From NCBI GenBank assembly GCA_009192285.1, contig CM018603.1:1899802-1963801 (forward strand): a stretch of 64,000 nucleotides of DNA, in the 5' to 3' direction. Within the stretch, counting starts at the first letter, position 1, and the number at the start of each line of letters is the position of its first letter. The notes below the pieces were generated by a model. The model saw only the letters and a list, made by a program, of their open reading frames with translations, had not been told where the DNA came from and did not search any database. Source of the DNA: Morchella semilibera. Taxonomy: Eukaryota; Ascomycota; Pezizomycetes; Pezizales; Morchellaceae. Below are positions 55,701 to 64,000 of this stretch, piece after piece. The position numbers were made by a program, and so were the translations under genes.

Positions 55701-56328
55701 GAAGATGTAGATATTGACGATGTTCGACAGGGACGAGTACTCGGGGGTCCTTAGGCATTTGGGCCAGGAGATCATCGAGAGCTTTGAGCGTAGTGGAGTA
55801 GAGTTTCATTCCTTTTCTTTTCTTATTGATGAGTCTATGGAATGCGTAGGAGGTAATAACGGAGATATTTGTTGTTGGTTTAGCGGGAGGTTCGATAGAA
55901 ATCCCTTTAGCAATAATCTTGGTGTGAGTGAGGGAACAATTCTTTATGCAGCTTGAAGAATTGAATTGTATTTCATTATCGGCGGGTAGTATCGTTGTTG
56001 CATGCCTGCGCATCCAAGGAAGGCCCATAACTATAGGGTAATGGCCTAGTTGAGTAACAAAGAAGGGAGCATCCTCTCTATGGCCATTGATATCGAGGCT
56101 GAGGATGACTTTATGTGTGACCTTTCCTGATTCAATGGATCTTCCGTCTATTACGTCTATGTGTCGGGGGAGAATAAGAGGAATAGTTTTAAGTTTGTGG
56201 TGGCATACGAAGTCCTTATCTATGAACGCGTATCCTGAGGCGCCAGTATCAATGAGAGCATATGTTGGAATAAAAGAATCTTTATTTTGAGAAATCGAGC
56301 AAGTTACGACTAATTGATTCCCATCCAT
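52762..56328 (-). CDS. RT-D Pol polyprotein (protease, RT, RNase H, integrase, chromodomain)
   Basis: 1188 residues from the first Met, uninterrupted. Protease DTGASG at 27-32; RT with YLDD at 389-392; RNase H with ETDASD near 536-541; integrase zinc finger H770, H777, C807, C810; catalytic D840, D900 and E936; chromodomain (ILDSRKRRGRLEYLVRYTGY) near 1110-1165. The frame is -1 to gag and stays open back into the gag end, so Pol is likely made as a Gag-Pol fusion by frameshifting, not from the internal Met used here as a label. Confidence 0.95.
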   Translation of the reverse strand: MDGNQLVVTCSISQNKDSFIPTYALIDTGASGYAFIDKDFVCHHKLKTIPLILPRHIDVIDGRSIESGKVTHKVILSLDINGHREDAPFFVTQLGHYPIVMGLPWMRRHATTILPADNEIQFNSSSCIKNCSLTHTKIIAKGISIEPPAKPTTNISVITSYAFHRLINKKRKGMKLYSTTLKALDDLLAQMPKDPRVLVPVEHRQYLHLLSEPNASKLPLHRTEYDLSIDIQEGKTVPFGPMYGMTRLELQVLRDYLAEYLSNGRIRHSTSPAGSPVLFVKKADGSLRLCVDYRKLNAVTVKNRHPLPLTPETFMGISSAKYFTKLDLCNGYHQLRIREGDEWKTAFRTRYGHFEYTVMPFGLTNAPAAFQHWVNDMLRPYLDHFATAYLDDILIYSATLEEHKEHVDKVLRILDKNQVYLKPEKCEWHVKETMYLGFVLTPEGIKMDESKVATIRNWETPTCLRDVQEFLGFANFYRRFIYAYSRVVSPLTALTKTGVVFKWTDKTEKAFQDLKLAFTTAPILRHFDPDREIIVETDASDYVSAAIMSQRDNEGILHPIAFFSKKHTPAECNYEIYDKELLAIIRGFEEWRYFLETASYPIKVLTDHRNLEYFMSTKLLNRRQTRWSEFLSRFDFVIQFRPGKQGGKPDALTRRSGDLPKEGDERLAYQYQTVLKRKNLDNKLSLLAGSLANEPAEGASTVQELFTKAYQEDSFPSKVLMMLKDGTKQSKQISLAECAENEDGLLLYRRKLFVPEHEELQLRLLQEYHDKPSAGHPGRAKTLELLSREYYWPNMRKYTDRYVMNCHICRRSKANRNAPQGVLRPLPVPKAPWTDVSMDFVTGLPLSNNYNAILVVVDRLTKMRHFIPCTEESGARDVARMYLENVWKLHGLPEKIVSDRGTQFTSDFWKSLCERLEISPRYSTAFHPQTDGQTERINAIMEQYLRSYVDYQQDNWATYLPMAEFATNNHVSESTKLSPFEANYGRHPRMNFGPLRHGTTTNEDQANTMARDMSEVFDFLRAEMFRAQRIQEESANASRTPAPRYMIGDKVWLSTRNLLTKRPSKKLDWKQVGPYPISRVVSPYAYELTLPSSMKVHPVFHVSLLSPAVNDPVPGQLQIPPPPVEIEGEQEWEVDAILDSRKRRGRLEYLVRYTGYDEPSWQPYGDVDNSPELVKDFHERYPGKPKRT

Positions 56329-56386
56329 ATCCTTCTCCGAAACTGAAAACCCAGAAACCGAGAGCTTAGAAAAGTCTCTTAACCGT

Positions 56387-56427
56387 CCCTGGAGTGAGCC
56401 ACTCAGTCCAGGGAAAAATCTTTTAAC
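56387..56427 (-). promoter_or_regulatory. RT-D -1 frameshift cassette
   Basis: On the minus strand: heptamer G TTA AAA (56427-56421) in gag frame, spacer GATTTTT, then the hairpin CCCTGGA-C-TGAG-TGG-CTCA-C-TCCAGGG (56413-56387). The gag TGA lies in the hairpin. The -1 frame is open through it into pol. RT-A has the same arrangement. Confidence 0.6.
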
Positions 56428-57830
56428 GCCTCATCGCCGGAGGCTTCTTCCTTCTCTTCTCCTCTAATTTCTGCCCTAGCTCCCCTCATCCTGGGGGCTG
56501 GGTTCCTGGGAGCCGGCGCCTGCGGGCATTCCCTAACGAGGTGTCCTACACCTCCACAATAAAAACACCTATTCTCTACTCGGCGGGCCTCTCTTTCCTG
56601 AGGGTCCGGGCGGCCACGACCAGTTGACAAATCCATGGGAACTACTCCTCCTGGTGTATGAGACGGATGAGCAGCAGGGGGGTTAGGGCGAGCGGGAGCT
56701 TGATAGCGGGGAGCCGGAGGAGGCGGGGCTGAGTACCGAGGTGCGGGGGCAGCAGGAGCCTGATAGCGGGGTGCGGGACGAGCTTGGGGTGCGGGGGCCT
56801 GGTAGCGAGGGCGGTAGCGAGCAGTAATTATCTGCTGCTTGTTGTCCAAGCGTTGGAGAATGGTGGCGAGTTCGATAACGGTGGCGGGGGTCTCCTCATG
56901 GACCATGAGCTTGGTGAGTTCCTCGCTCAGACCTTCCATGAGAGCTTCCACATTGGCAGTCTCTCCCATTCCAGCTTCGGCGGCGTAGCGTTGGAACTCG
57001 GCGAAGTACTCCGAGAAGGGACGATTGAGTTGCCTGATTCTCCTGAGGGCGCGACGGGCAGTACCTACCTGGTCTGGGTCGCCGAATGCTGTATTTAAAA
57101 TTTCAAAGAACCTCTCCATGGAGGGGAGGTTGATTCCGGTAGTGGTAATGTATGGCATAAATTGGTCGGCGGCCGGGCCTTCCAAGCGAGAGATGGCGTA
57201 GGTTAGCTGATTCTGGAGGGTAGGATATCGGTCGGCATTGCCCAAGAGCTTAAGTTTCAGCATATTTTGGAACTGTGGAAGTCCCTTCCTGTTTCCTCGA
57301 TATTTCTCTGGGTCCGGAAGCTTTTCCGACCTTTCAGCTCTTGGTTCTTGGGTGGGGATAATGCCTTCTAAGAGGCGGTTGCGACGTCGAGGAGGGGGTG
57401 GCGGAATAGGGTTCGCTGCCGGGGGCGGAGGAGGAGGCGGGAGTGCGATCTGGGCGGCGAGTGCGGCCTCGGCGGATCGCGTTGCTTGGTTTGCAATGCT
57501 TACTTGTTCTTGGAGGGTGGTGACCTGAGTTTCGAAAACTGTTATCTGTCCCTCTAGCTCTTGATTCTCCCTTCCTAGCTTTGTAAGTTTCTTAGCCCAT
57601 TCTTTTCGAGCTTCATCCCCATCCTCTATTTCTTCCTGCCAATTGATAATGAGTTGCTTGACGGCTTGTTGAGAGCGGAACAATAGGTCATGAATTTTCT
57701 TGCCTTCCTCACTGGCATCGTCCGCGATGGTAGGGTGTGCAGCTACGAATGTATCAAGATCCCTTTGGAGGATCTCGTAGAGTCCTTCTGACTCTTCCAT
57801 AGGGTCTGCGTGCGACATGGTAGGTAACAA
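56403..57830 (-). CDS. RT-D Gag
   Basis: 475 residues. N-terminal helical / coiled-coil region to about residue 125, a Pro-rich linker, the retrotransposon gag capsid core (SEKLPDPEKYRGNRKGLPQF..., FGDPDQVGTARRALRRIRQL), a Pro/Ala/Tyr-repeat linker (RYQAPA) and one CCHC knuckle CFYCGGVGHLVREC. Forms the virus-like particle in the cytoplasm. The stop TGA lies in the frameshift hairpin. Confidence 0.93.
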   Translation of the reverse strand: MLPTMSHADPMEESEGLYEILQRDLDTFVAAHPTIADDASEEGKKIHDLLFRSQQAVKQLIINWQEEIEDGDEARKEWAKKLTKLGRENQELEGQITVFETQVTTLQEQVSIANQATRSAEAALAAQIALPPPPPPPAANPIPPPPPRRRNRLLEGIIPTQEPRAERSEKLPDPEKYRGNRKGLPQFQNMLKLKLLGNADRYPTLQNQLTYAISRLEGPAADQFMPYITTTGINLPSMERFFEILNTAFGDPDQVGTARRALRRIRQLNRPFSEYFAEFQRYAAEAGMGETANVEALMEGLSEELTKLMVHEETPATVIELATILQRLDNKQQIITARYRPRYQAPAPQARPAPRYQAPAAPAPRYSAPPPPAPRYQAPARPNPPAAHPSHTPGGVVPMDLSTGRGRPDPQEREARRVENRCFYCGGVGHLVRECPQAPAPRNPAPRMRGARAEIRGEEKEEASGDEALKDFSLD

Positions 57831-57870
57831 AATATTGTATCGATGTATGTAGTGTAGGTTGGCGTTGGAG

Positions 57871-57880
57871 ACGCAACCTT
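57871..57880 (-). promoter_or_regulatory. RT-D primer-binding site, self-priming type
   Basis: Minus strand after the 5' LTR: CT then AAGGTTGCGT. The exact complement ACGCAACCTT occurs in the LTR (minus strand, 58064-58055) downstream of the TATA box. No tRNA-type TGG start. Confidence 0.65.
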
Positions 57881-57882
57881 AG

Positions 57883-58331
57883 TATCACGGAGCGAAGCGG
57901 AGCACAGGGCAAAGCGAGCCAAGGTACACTACCTAGGCGGGACGTAACAGTGATGTTCGAGGCAGGCGAGGCGAGACTATGGAGCAAAGCGGAACGCGAA
58001 GTAGAACCAGAGACCTGAGTATATTCCGAAGGACTACAAACTCCTGAAGATAGGAAGGTTGCGTGAAGAGGAAAGGAAAAGAACTATCTACAAGCGAGAA
58101 CGAGATCCCTATATATACACCACATACCGACACGATAACTCATCCACGTAACCCTGTACAGAACCCCATAGAATCTCCCAAGACCCGTAACCCCGAGCCC
58201 AACCTTATCTCCTAATCCCGAACCCCTATTACCGAACCAAACCCCTGCTTCCGAAACCCAAAGAATCCTAGAGAATCCCTGACTAATCCCTCTTCCCGCA
58301 ACACCGCTAAACCATGTTCCACGCCGTGATA
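57883..58331 (-). repeat. RT-D 5' LTR
   Basis: 449 bp, nearly identical to 52291-52738. Drives transcription leftward. Confidence 0.94.
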
Positions 58332-61300
58332 TCGAGAGCCAGACAAAGTCGCCAACAGCATAACGAGGTGCGGGGGTGCGATGTAAATTAGCCATCTCCT
58401 CCTGTATCTTCTGAGCCCTGAACATCTCGCTCCTCAAAAAATCAAACACCTGGGACATCTCCCGTGCCAACCCGTTAGCTTGGTCCTCATTTATCGTCTG
58501 CCCATGTTGCAACGGCCTGAATGTTATTCTCGGATGTCTTCCATAATTTGCTTGGAAAGGGGACATATTAGTAGTTTCGGAGATATGATTATTCGTAGCA
58601 AATTCAGCCAGAGGTAGAAAGTCCGCCCAGTTATCCTGTTGATATGAGACATAACTGCGAAGATACTGCTCCATAATCGCATTGGTCCTTTCTGTTTGCC
58701 CATTGGTCTGCGGATGAAAGGCTGTGGAATAACGAGGGGCAATTTCCAATCGTTCGCAGAGAGCCTTCCAAAATTCAGCAGTAAACTGTGTCCCTCGATC
58801 GGAAACGATAGTCTCCGGTAACCCATGTATCTTCCATACCTGCTCCAGGTATAGACGAGACAGATCTCTGGCGTTAACATTTTCCGTCGTGGGAATCAAA
58901 TGCTTCATTTTTGTCAACCGATCCACCACTACTAGAATGGCATTAAATCCATGACTCTCCGGGAGTCTTGTTACAAAATCCATCGTTACATCCGTCCAGG
59001 GTCCTTTGGGCACCGATAATGGGCGTAGAACTCCTTGTAGAGGATTGTGGTTCGTCTTGCTCCGCCGACAGGTGTGACAATTCTGGACATAGCGGTCTGT
59101 ATATTTCCGCATGGTCGGCCAATAATATTCCCGGCTAAGAAGTTCCAAAGTCTTTGATCGTCCAGGATGCCCAGCCGAAGGTTTATCATGATACTCCCGC
59201 AGCAGATAGAGTTTGAGCTCGTCAAAGTCAGGGACATAAAGGGTATTCCGATACAACAGTAACCCCTCCTCGCTTTCTTTGCACTCGCCCAACGAAATCT
59301 CTTTCGATTGTCGAATACCGTCCCGAAGCATAGATAAGATTTTGTTCGGAAAACTATCATACTGGTAAGCTTTGTTAAATAAATCAAGTACGGGAGACAA
59401 TCCTTCAGCGGGTTCATTTGACAAAGATCCCGCTAACAAACTTATCTTTGTATCCAAATTCTCTTTCTTCAGAACTACTCGACTTTGCTGTTCCAATCTC
59501 TCATCCCCTTCCTTGGGTAAATCCTTGGACCTTCTAGTCAGAATATCGACCTTCCTTCCCTGCTTCCCAGGCCTATATTGGATAACAAAATTGAATCGAG
59601 ACAAAAACTCTGCCCAACGAGTTTGCCGCCGGTTCAGCAATTTAGTTGACATGAAGTACTCAAGGTTACGATGGTCTGTGAGCACTTTGACTTGAAATTG
59701 AGCCGTCTCCAAGTGAGGTCTCCATTCCTCAAAACAACGAATAATCGCCAGCAATTCTTTATCATAAATCTCATAGTTGCATTCCGCCGGCGAATGTGTC
59801 TTGGAGAAGAAGGCAATTGGATGGAGTATTCCTTCATCATCCCGTTGTGACAATATTCCTGCCGACACGTAGTCCGATGCATCTGTCTCCACAATGAATT
59901 CCTTCTCAGGATCCGGGTGCATCAGCACTGGGGCGGTGGTAAAGGCAGTTTTAAGTTTTTTAAAAGCTTGCTCGACCTTCTGAGTCCACTCAAATCGCAC
60001 ATGTTTTTTCGTCAGGGCAGTCAATGGCCGAGCCACTCGGGAATAAGCATAAATAAAGCGTCGATAAAAATTGGCAAACCCAAGAAACTCTTGAACCTCC
60101 TTCACTGTCTTCGGCGCCTCCCAGTCCACAATTGTCTGTACCTTCGCAGGGTCTATATTCATTCCTCCAGGGGTCAAAATCATGCCCAAATATTTTGTTT
60201 CTTGTACGCTAAATTCGCATTTCTCCGGTTTCAAATGAACCTCATTGGCTTACAACGCTTCCAGTACCTGTCGCACGTCTTGTTGATGTTGCTCCAAGGT
60301 TTCTGAATAAATAAGAATATCATCCAGATAAGCAGTAGCGCAACGGTCCAAGAAGGGTCGAAGGATATCATTAATCCAACGTTGAAAGGTAGCAGGAGCA
60401 TTGGTTAGACCAAAAGGCATTACCAAATATTCCCAATGTCCATAGCGCGTTCGAAAAGCCGTTTTCCACTCGTCCCCTTCTTTAATCCTAATCTGATTAT
60501 AACCCCATCGTAGGTCTAGCTTGGTAAAATAATTGGCTCGGGCCAAGTTGGCCATTGTTTCTGGTGTAAGGGGAAGAGGGTATCGATCCTTGACCGTAAT
60601 AGCATTTAGCTTTCGATAATCGACACACAAGCGTAAGGAACCATCAGCCTTTTTAACAAACAGCACCGGGGCCCCAGCTGGAGAATTGCTAGATCTAAGA
60701 AACCCTTTCTGCAAATTATCGGTCAAATAATCCCTCAATGCCTTCAACTCTTCCCGTGACATACTATACATGGGACCAAAGGGTGGTGTTGTTCCTTCCT
60801 GAAGTTTGATCTCATGGTCATAGGGGCGATGCGGTGGTAGTCGAGAGGCATTGGTCTCATCGAACAACTGTCGGAACCGCTGATAATCAATTGGAATCGT
60901 TCCATCAGGGTTGGCAGGCATCTCCAATATTTTATTGACAGCATAGAGAGAGGTCGAATAAATTTGCACAGTGGGGTCTTGCGAAAGTTTCTTAAACGAT
61001 CGAGGAGTAATTGCCGAAATATTTGTAACAGGCCTTTCTGGCGGTGAAGTTGAAATTCCTCGAGCAACAATAGGTTTGTGGTTGGCTATGCAATGTTCAA
61101 GACACACTGATGATTGGAAGCGAATCTCATTCCTTCCACTATCAATCAAAACTCCATGTTTCCTTAGCCAAGGTATTCCCATCACGATCGGGTAATGTCC
61201 CAACTTTGTAACAAAGAAGGGACACTCCTCCACATGTCCATTAATTTCCAACTCCAACGTCACCTTCCTGGTCACCTTCCCAGACTCAATAGGCCTTCCA

Positions 61301-61518
61301 TCAATCACATCAATATCCCTTTCAGTTCTCAGATTTTTCATCTTTAATTCATGGCGGCGCACAAAGTCTTCATCAATAAATGCATATCCCGACGCTCCAG
61401 TATCAATCAAGGCATAGGTGGGTACAATAGATTTTTTATTTTGTGAAATAGAACATACTACAATCAGTTGATTCCCATCCATCTCCCCTTCTGATACTGA
61501 GAACGTTGAAATAGACAC
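58332..61518 (-). pseudogene. RT-A Pol, N-terminal and central part
   Basis: Protease (LIDTGASGYAFIDE), RT (ATAYLDDILIYS), RNase H (ETDASDYVSAGILSQ), integrase finger (HPGRSKTLELLSREYYWP...CHTCRRSK) and core (DVTMDFVTRLP, SDRGTQFTAEF, HPQTNGQTERTNA). An in-frame TAA at 60250-60252, between VRQVLEAL and ANEVHLKPEKC, stands where a CAA is likely, a RIP-type change. The frame is otherwise open to the RT-D insertion point at 58331. Like RT-D, the -1 frame is open back into gag. Highly similar in sequence to RT-D pol. Confidence 0.92.
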
Positions 61519-61540
61519 CTGAGAGAAAACCCTTGGAGGT

Positions 61541-61581
61541 CCCTGGGCTAAGCCGCCTAGGCCAGGGACGAATCTTTTAAC
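61541..61581 (-). promoter_or_regulatory. RT-A -1 frameshift cassette
   Basis: Heptamer G TTA AAA (61581-61575), 7-nt spacer GATTCGT, 27-nt hairpin 61567-61541 with outer arms CCCTGG / CCAGGG and inner arm TAGG / CTTA. Compared with RT-D, inner pairs change in a compensating way (G-C to A-U). Confidence 0.6.
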
Positions 61582-62807
61582 TCCTCCTTATCCGACGACA
61601 AATCCTCCTCCTTTTCCTTCTTTTCCTTCTTCGCTTCCAACAATGCTCCCCTCATCCTTGGTGCTGCCCTTCCCGAAGGCGAAAGTTTACAGTCCCTAAC
61701 CAAATGCCCAACTCCCCCGCAATAGTAACAACGATTTTCCACGCGACGTGCCTCCCTTTCTCTGGGATCCGGGCGACGATAACTGTTAGACAAATCCATA
61801 GGGACAGCTCCTCCGGGAGTATAGGAAGGGTGGGCCGCTGGCGCAGCACTGTTCGGTGGTGGTTGGGGTGGTCCTCGTACGACTGGGGATGTTGCTGGTG
61901 CCAGTGCAACGGGGGGACGAGGGACAAAGGGTCGCGGAGCAGGGGCACTTGGAATCTGAAAACGAAACCTCCCCATCCTGGCCTGTAGCGCCCGTTGCTT
62001 ATTATCAAGACGTTGAAGGAGCAGCCCGCAGTCCTTACTAATCGTGTTTGGTGTTTCATTCTGAATCATCAGGGCCATTAGGTCCTGATTAAGCCCTTCC
62101 AGAAGACATTCAATTTTGGCCGCCTCGTTGAACTCAGAGTCGGCAGCATGGCGCTGGAACTCTGTAAAATATTCCGAAAAGGTACGTTGGCGTTGCCTGA
62201 TTTCCCTCAAATTGCGGGCAGCGGTGGCAGTGCGATCCGGATCCCCAAAAGCATTATTCAAAATTTCAAAGAACTCCGCCATGGAATCGAGAGCGATTCC
62301 TTCATCCGTAATATAAGCAAGAAACTGATCCGCCGCTGGTCCTCCCAAGCGAGAAATAGAATACGCAAGTTGCTCAGCCGAGGTAGGGAATCGATCGAGA
62401 TTAGCCGTGAGTTTAATCTGAAGTTGTCTTTGGAAAGTCCTGAGATTCTTACGATCGCCCCGGTATTTCTCTGGGTCGGGTAGCTTCTCAGATTTGGATG
62501 GCTTGGTTAAGTCGTCGTGGAGCTCCTCTAAACCTCCTTTGACTCCATCTTGCAACTTCTTAATCTTTGCCCGTAGTCCCTGGATTTCTTTATGGAACTC
62601 GGCCCGGCCTTGTTCTGTTTCGGAGTGATGAGTGGTGATGTCGACCGCATATTGCTGGACCCCTCCGTGCACTCTTTGAAGGAGGGCATACGCTTGCTTC
62701 GGTTCTTCCGTTGCGGCGGGGTCCACTTCAGGGTGAGCGACAAAGAACCCTTCGAGATCCGTATGGAGCTTTTGATAATCAAATGCATTGCTAGCTGGAG
62801 AGGTCAT
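61557..62807 (-). CDS. RT-A Gag
   Basis: 416 residues. Short helical N-terminus, capsid core (SEKLPDPEKYRGDRKNLRTF, FGDPDRTATAARNLREIRQR), Pro/Ala linker and CCHC knuckle CYYCGGVGHLVRDC. The stop TAG lies in the frameshift hairpin. Shorter than RT-D gag, mainly lacking part of the coiled coil and the YQAP repeats. Open throughout. Confidence 0.92.
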   Translation of the reverse strand: MTSPASNAFDYQKLHTDLEGFFVAHPEVDPAATEEPKQAYALLQRVHGGVQQYAVDITTHHSETEQGRAEFHKEIQGLRAKIKKLQDGVKGGLEELHDDLTKPSKSEKLPDPEKYRGDRKNLRTFQRQLQIKLTANLDRFPTSAEQLAYSISRLGGPAADQFLAYITDEGIALDSMAEFFEILNNAFGDPDRTATAARNLREIRQRQRTFSEYFTEFQRHAADSEFNEAAKIECLLEGLNQDLMALMIQNETPNTISKDCGLLLQRLDNKQRALQARMGRFRFQIPSAPAPRPFVPRPPVALAPATSPVVRGPPQPPPNSAAPAAHPSYTPGGAVPMDLSNSYRRPDPREREARRVENRCYYCGGVGHLVRDCKLSPSGRAAPRMRGALLEAKKEKKEKEEDLSSDKEELKDSSLA

Positions 62808-62856
62808 GGTAGACTATGGTGCAAGGAACTCGGACTGTGCCAGTCGAGTGAGGATG

Positions 62857-62866
62857 GTCTCGTCTT
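62857..62866 (-). promoter_or_regulatory. RT-A primer-binding site, self-priming type
   Basis: Minus strand after the LTR: CT then AAGACGAGAC. The complement GTCTCGTCTT occurs in the LTR (minus strand, 63178-63169) about 50 nt after the TTAAATAG box. Confidence 0.65.
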
Positions 62867-62868
62867 AG

Positions 62869-63488
62869 TGTGACGGAGTAACCCGACGCAAAGAAGAAGA
62901 TGACAATGATGACGCAGATAGGCTCGAGGAGCACAGTCTACGCGACGAGGAGACCGACGAAGACAAAGACAACACCGGGCAGGCACAAGCACAGGCACTG
63001 GCAAAGGCAAAGGCACAAGGACACAGAGCAGGGAAAGCGAGGACCAGGTGGACCTCAACGGGGACAATGATAAATACTGTAAGATTCCCCTTTTGGAGGA
63101 CAGAGTCTTTGATACGGGAGGCTATAGCTTAGAAATAGGAGTTGATTCCTATGTACTGAGATAACAGGAAGACGAGACAGAGAGAAAAGAAAGAAAGAAC
63201 TAAAGAAAACATCTATCCCCGCTATTTAACACACCTCCTTCACTGGTCCACTATGACTCACACTTTCGCTCATAGAACCCCATAGAAACCCGTCGCTAAC
63301 ACACCTCGTAATCCTCCCCACCATCTCCGCTATTCTACATTACCAATCCATCACGCCATCGAACCTCCTAGAACCTAATGACGACAACCTTCAACTCGCG
63401 TTCCCCGCTCTCGCTTAACATTACTACAACAATCATAACCATACATCACCTACCGGACTGTCGGGACAGATGCCAAGACGCCGGGACA
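62869..63488 (-). repeat. RT-A 5' LTR
   Basis: 620 bp. Minus reading TGTCCCGGCG to CTCCGTCACA. Followed on the plus strand by the duplication AGAGG. Confidence 0.94.
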
Positions 63489-64000
63489 AGAGGTGTCCGT
63501 CCACGCCTAAGGCGTACTGAGAAGTCATAGGCTTCATCTTGTATCCTTGGATTTCGGTGGTCGATGCTGATAGCATATCATAGACCTTCTTGAGATAGCT
63601 ATTATTTTGAACTCCTTTCTTTAAATCCTTCTCCCACGCGGGATCTGGGGTTAGTGATACTGAGTGGTTATGTGGAGTCTCACCCATAAAGGCTTCGGTA
63701 ACCTTGAATTCATCTGTGTCGGCGGTTTTGCCGAGTGCAGCTGCTGCTTCCTTCAGTTGTAGTTCTTGTTCCGTGAACCAGTATCTGAGTCTTGAAAGCG
63801 CATCGGGGACCTCCATTTCTTTTCCTTTTCTGTATAATACGGATATGTGATCTTTGAATTGACTAAGGTATATTCCCCAGTTCTGTAGCTGAAGATTAGA
63901 TTTCCCTAGTGAGGATGTAGTGAGTCTGTTCATTTTGTAGATGGCCGCGGTAGGCTCATTGTCTGTATAGAAAATTGCCTTAGTCTGTTCTAAGTAGGGT
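63489..64000 (-). pseudogene. RT-E pol: RNase H end, runs off the window
   Basis: The minus strand enters at the window edge with FYTDNEPTAAIY, then LQLQNWGIYLSQFKDHISVL and KEMEVPDALSRL, the end of an RNase H domain. After a linker it stops at GVDGHL at the RT-A insertion point and resumes at 51234. The rest of RT-E (gag, protease, RT) lies beyond 64000. Confidence 0.85.

Larger units (their letters stand above)
52291..58331 (-). mobile_element. RT-D: intact chromodomain Ty3/gypsy element
   Basis: 6041 bp. LTRs 52291-52738 (3') and 57883-58331 (5') differ by about one substitution and one indel. Exact duplication TCGAG (52286-52290, 58332-58336). Gag and pol are both open, so it is the youngest and most complete element of the nest and perhaps still competent. 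Confidence 0.95.
51235..63488 (-). mobile_element. RT-A: chromodomain Ty3/gypsy element, carrying RT-D inside
   Basis: Bounded by LTR-A copies 51235-51854 (3') and 62869-63488 (5'), with exact duplication AGAGG (51230-51234, 63489-63493). About 6.2 kb without RT-D. It is the only LTR-A element in the window with internal sequence. LTRs differ at about two positions by eye. Coding: gag, pol with one nonsense codon and a 6-kb insertion. Confidence 0.94.

Noticed and set aside
57933-58133. Small minus-strand protein repeated at 52337-52540
   Set aside because: Both are readings of the RT-D LTR.

Overview
The window looks like a piece of a filamentous ascomycete nuclear genome that is mostly transposable elements. 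The three host genes (about 39.5-47.3 kb) have short GT-AG introns and fungal protein families: farnesyltransferase alpha subunit, L-serine dehydratase and a vacuolar SLC12 cation-chloride cotransporter. Many element copies carry C-to-T / G-to-A nonsense codons of the kind left by repeat-induced point mutation (RIP), and very AT-rich blocks lie between them. I cannot name the species.

Left part (1-23.6 kb): a decayed Ty3/gypsy relic (RT-C, minus strand) was split by two large insertions. One is an 11.6-kb DNA transposon, P1 (2376-13989, 2-bp target duplication TG). The other is an 8.4-kb Ty3/gypsy element, RT-B (14182-22575, duplication GCAGG, LTRs identical by eye). The gag of RT-B is cut in frame by a 579-bp solo LTR.

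Middle (24.3-37.8 kb): a 137-bp miniature element (MITE) was opened by two solo LTRs placed side by side at the same CAAAC target and by a second 10.7-kb DNA transposon, P2 (25727-36387, duplication TC). P1 and P2 are the most interesting system here. Both carry a divergent transposase gene (gene a: C2H2 finger plus a Plavaka-like / CACTA-related core) and two co-oriented accessory genes. Gene b is of unknown family. Gene c has five exons and a C-terminal region that resembles DUF6532. P1, P2 and ten MITE copies share the terminus CATCAGCAA and a 2-bp target duplication, so the MITE is very probably the non-autonomous passenger of the P transposase.

Gene island (39.0-47.3 kb): RAM2-like (+), CHA1-like (-) and VHC1-like (-) genes without detectable insertions.

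Right part (47.6-64 kb): an ORF ruptured by solo LTRs, then a three-level nest. An old gypsy-type pol (RT-E) is split by RT-A (51235-63488, duplication AGAGG), whose pol is split by RT-D (52291-58331, duplication TCGAG). RT-A and RT-D are chromodomain elements. They share a -1 frameshift cassette (heptamer, 7-nt spacer, covarying hairpin) and, with RT-B, a primer-binding site complementary to their own LTR, as in Tf1-type self-priming.

Many boundaries are backed by exact target duplications and reading frames that rejoin when the insert is removed. Family names rest on remembered motifs, not on searches.
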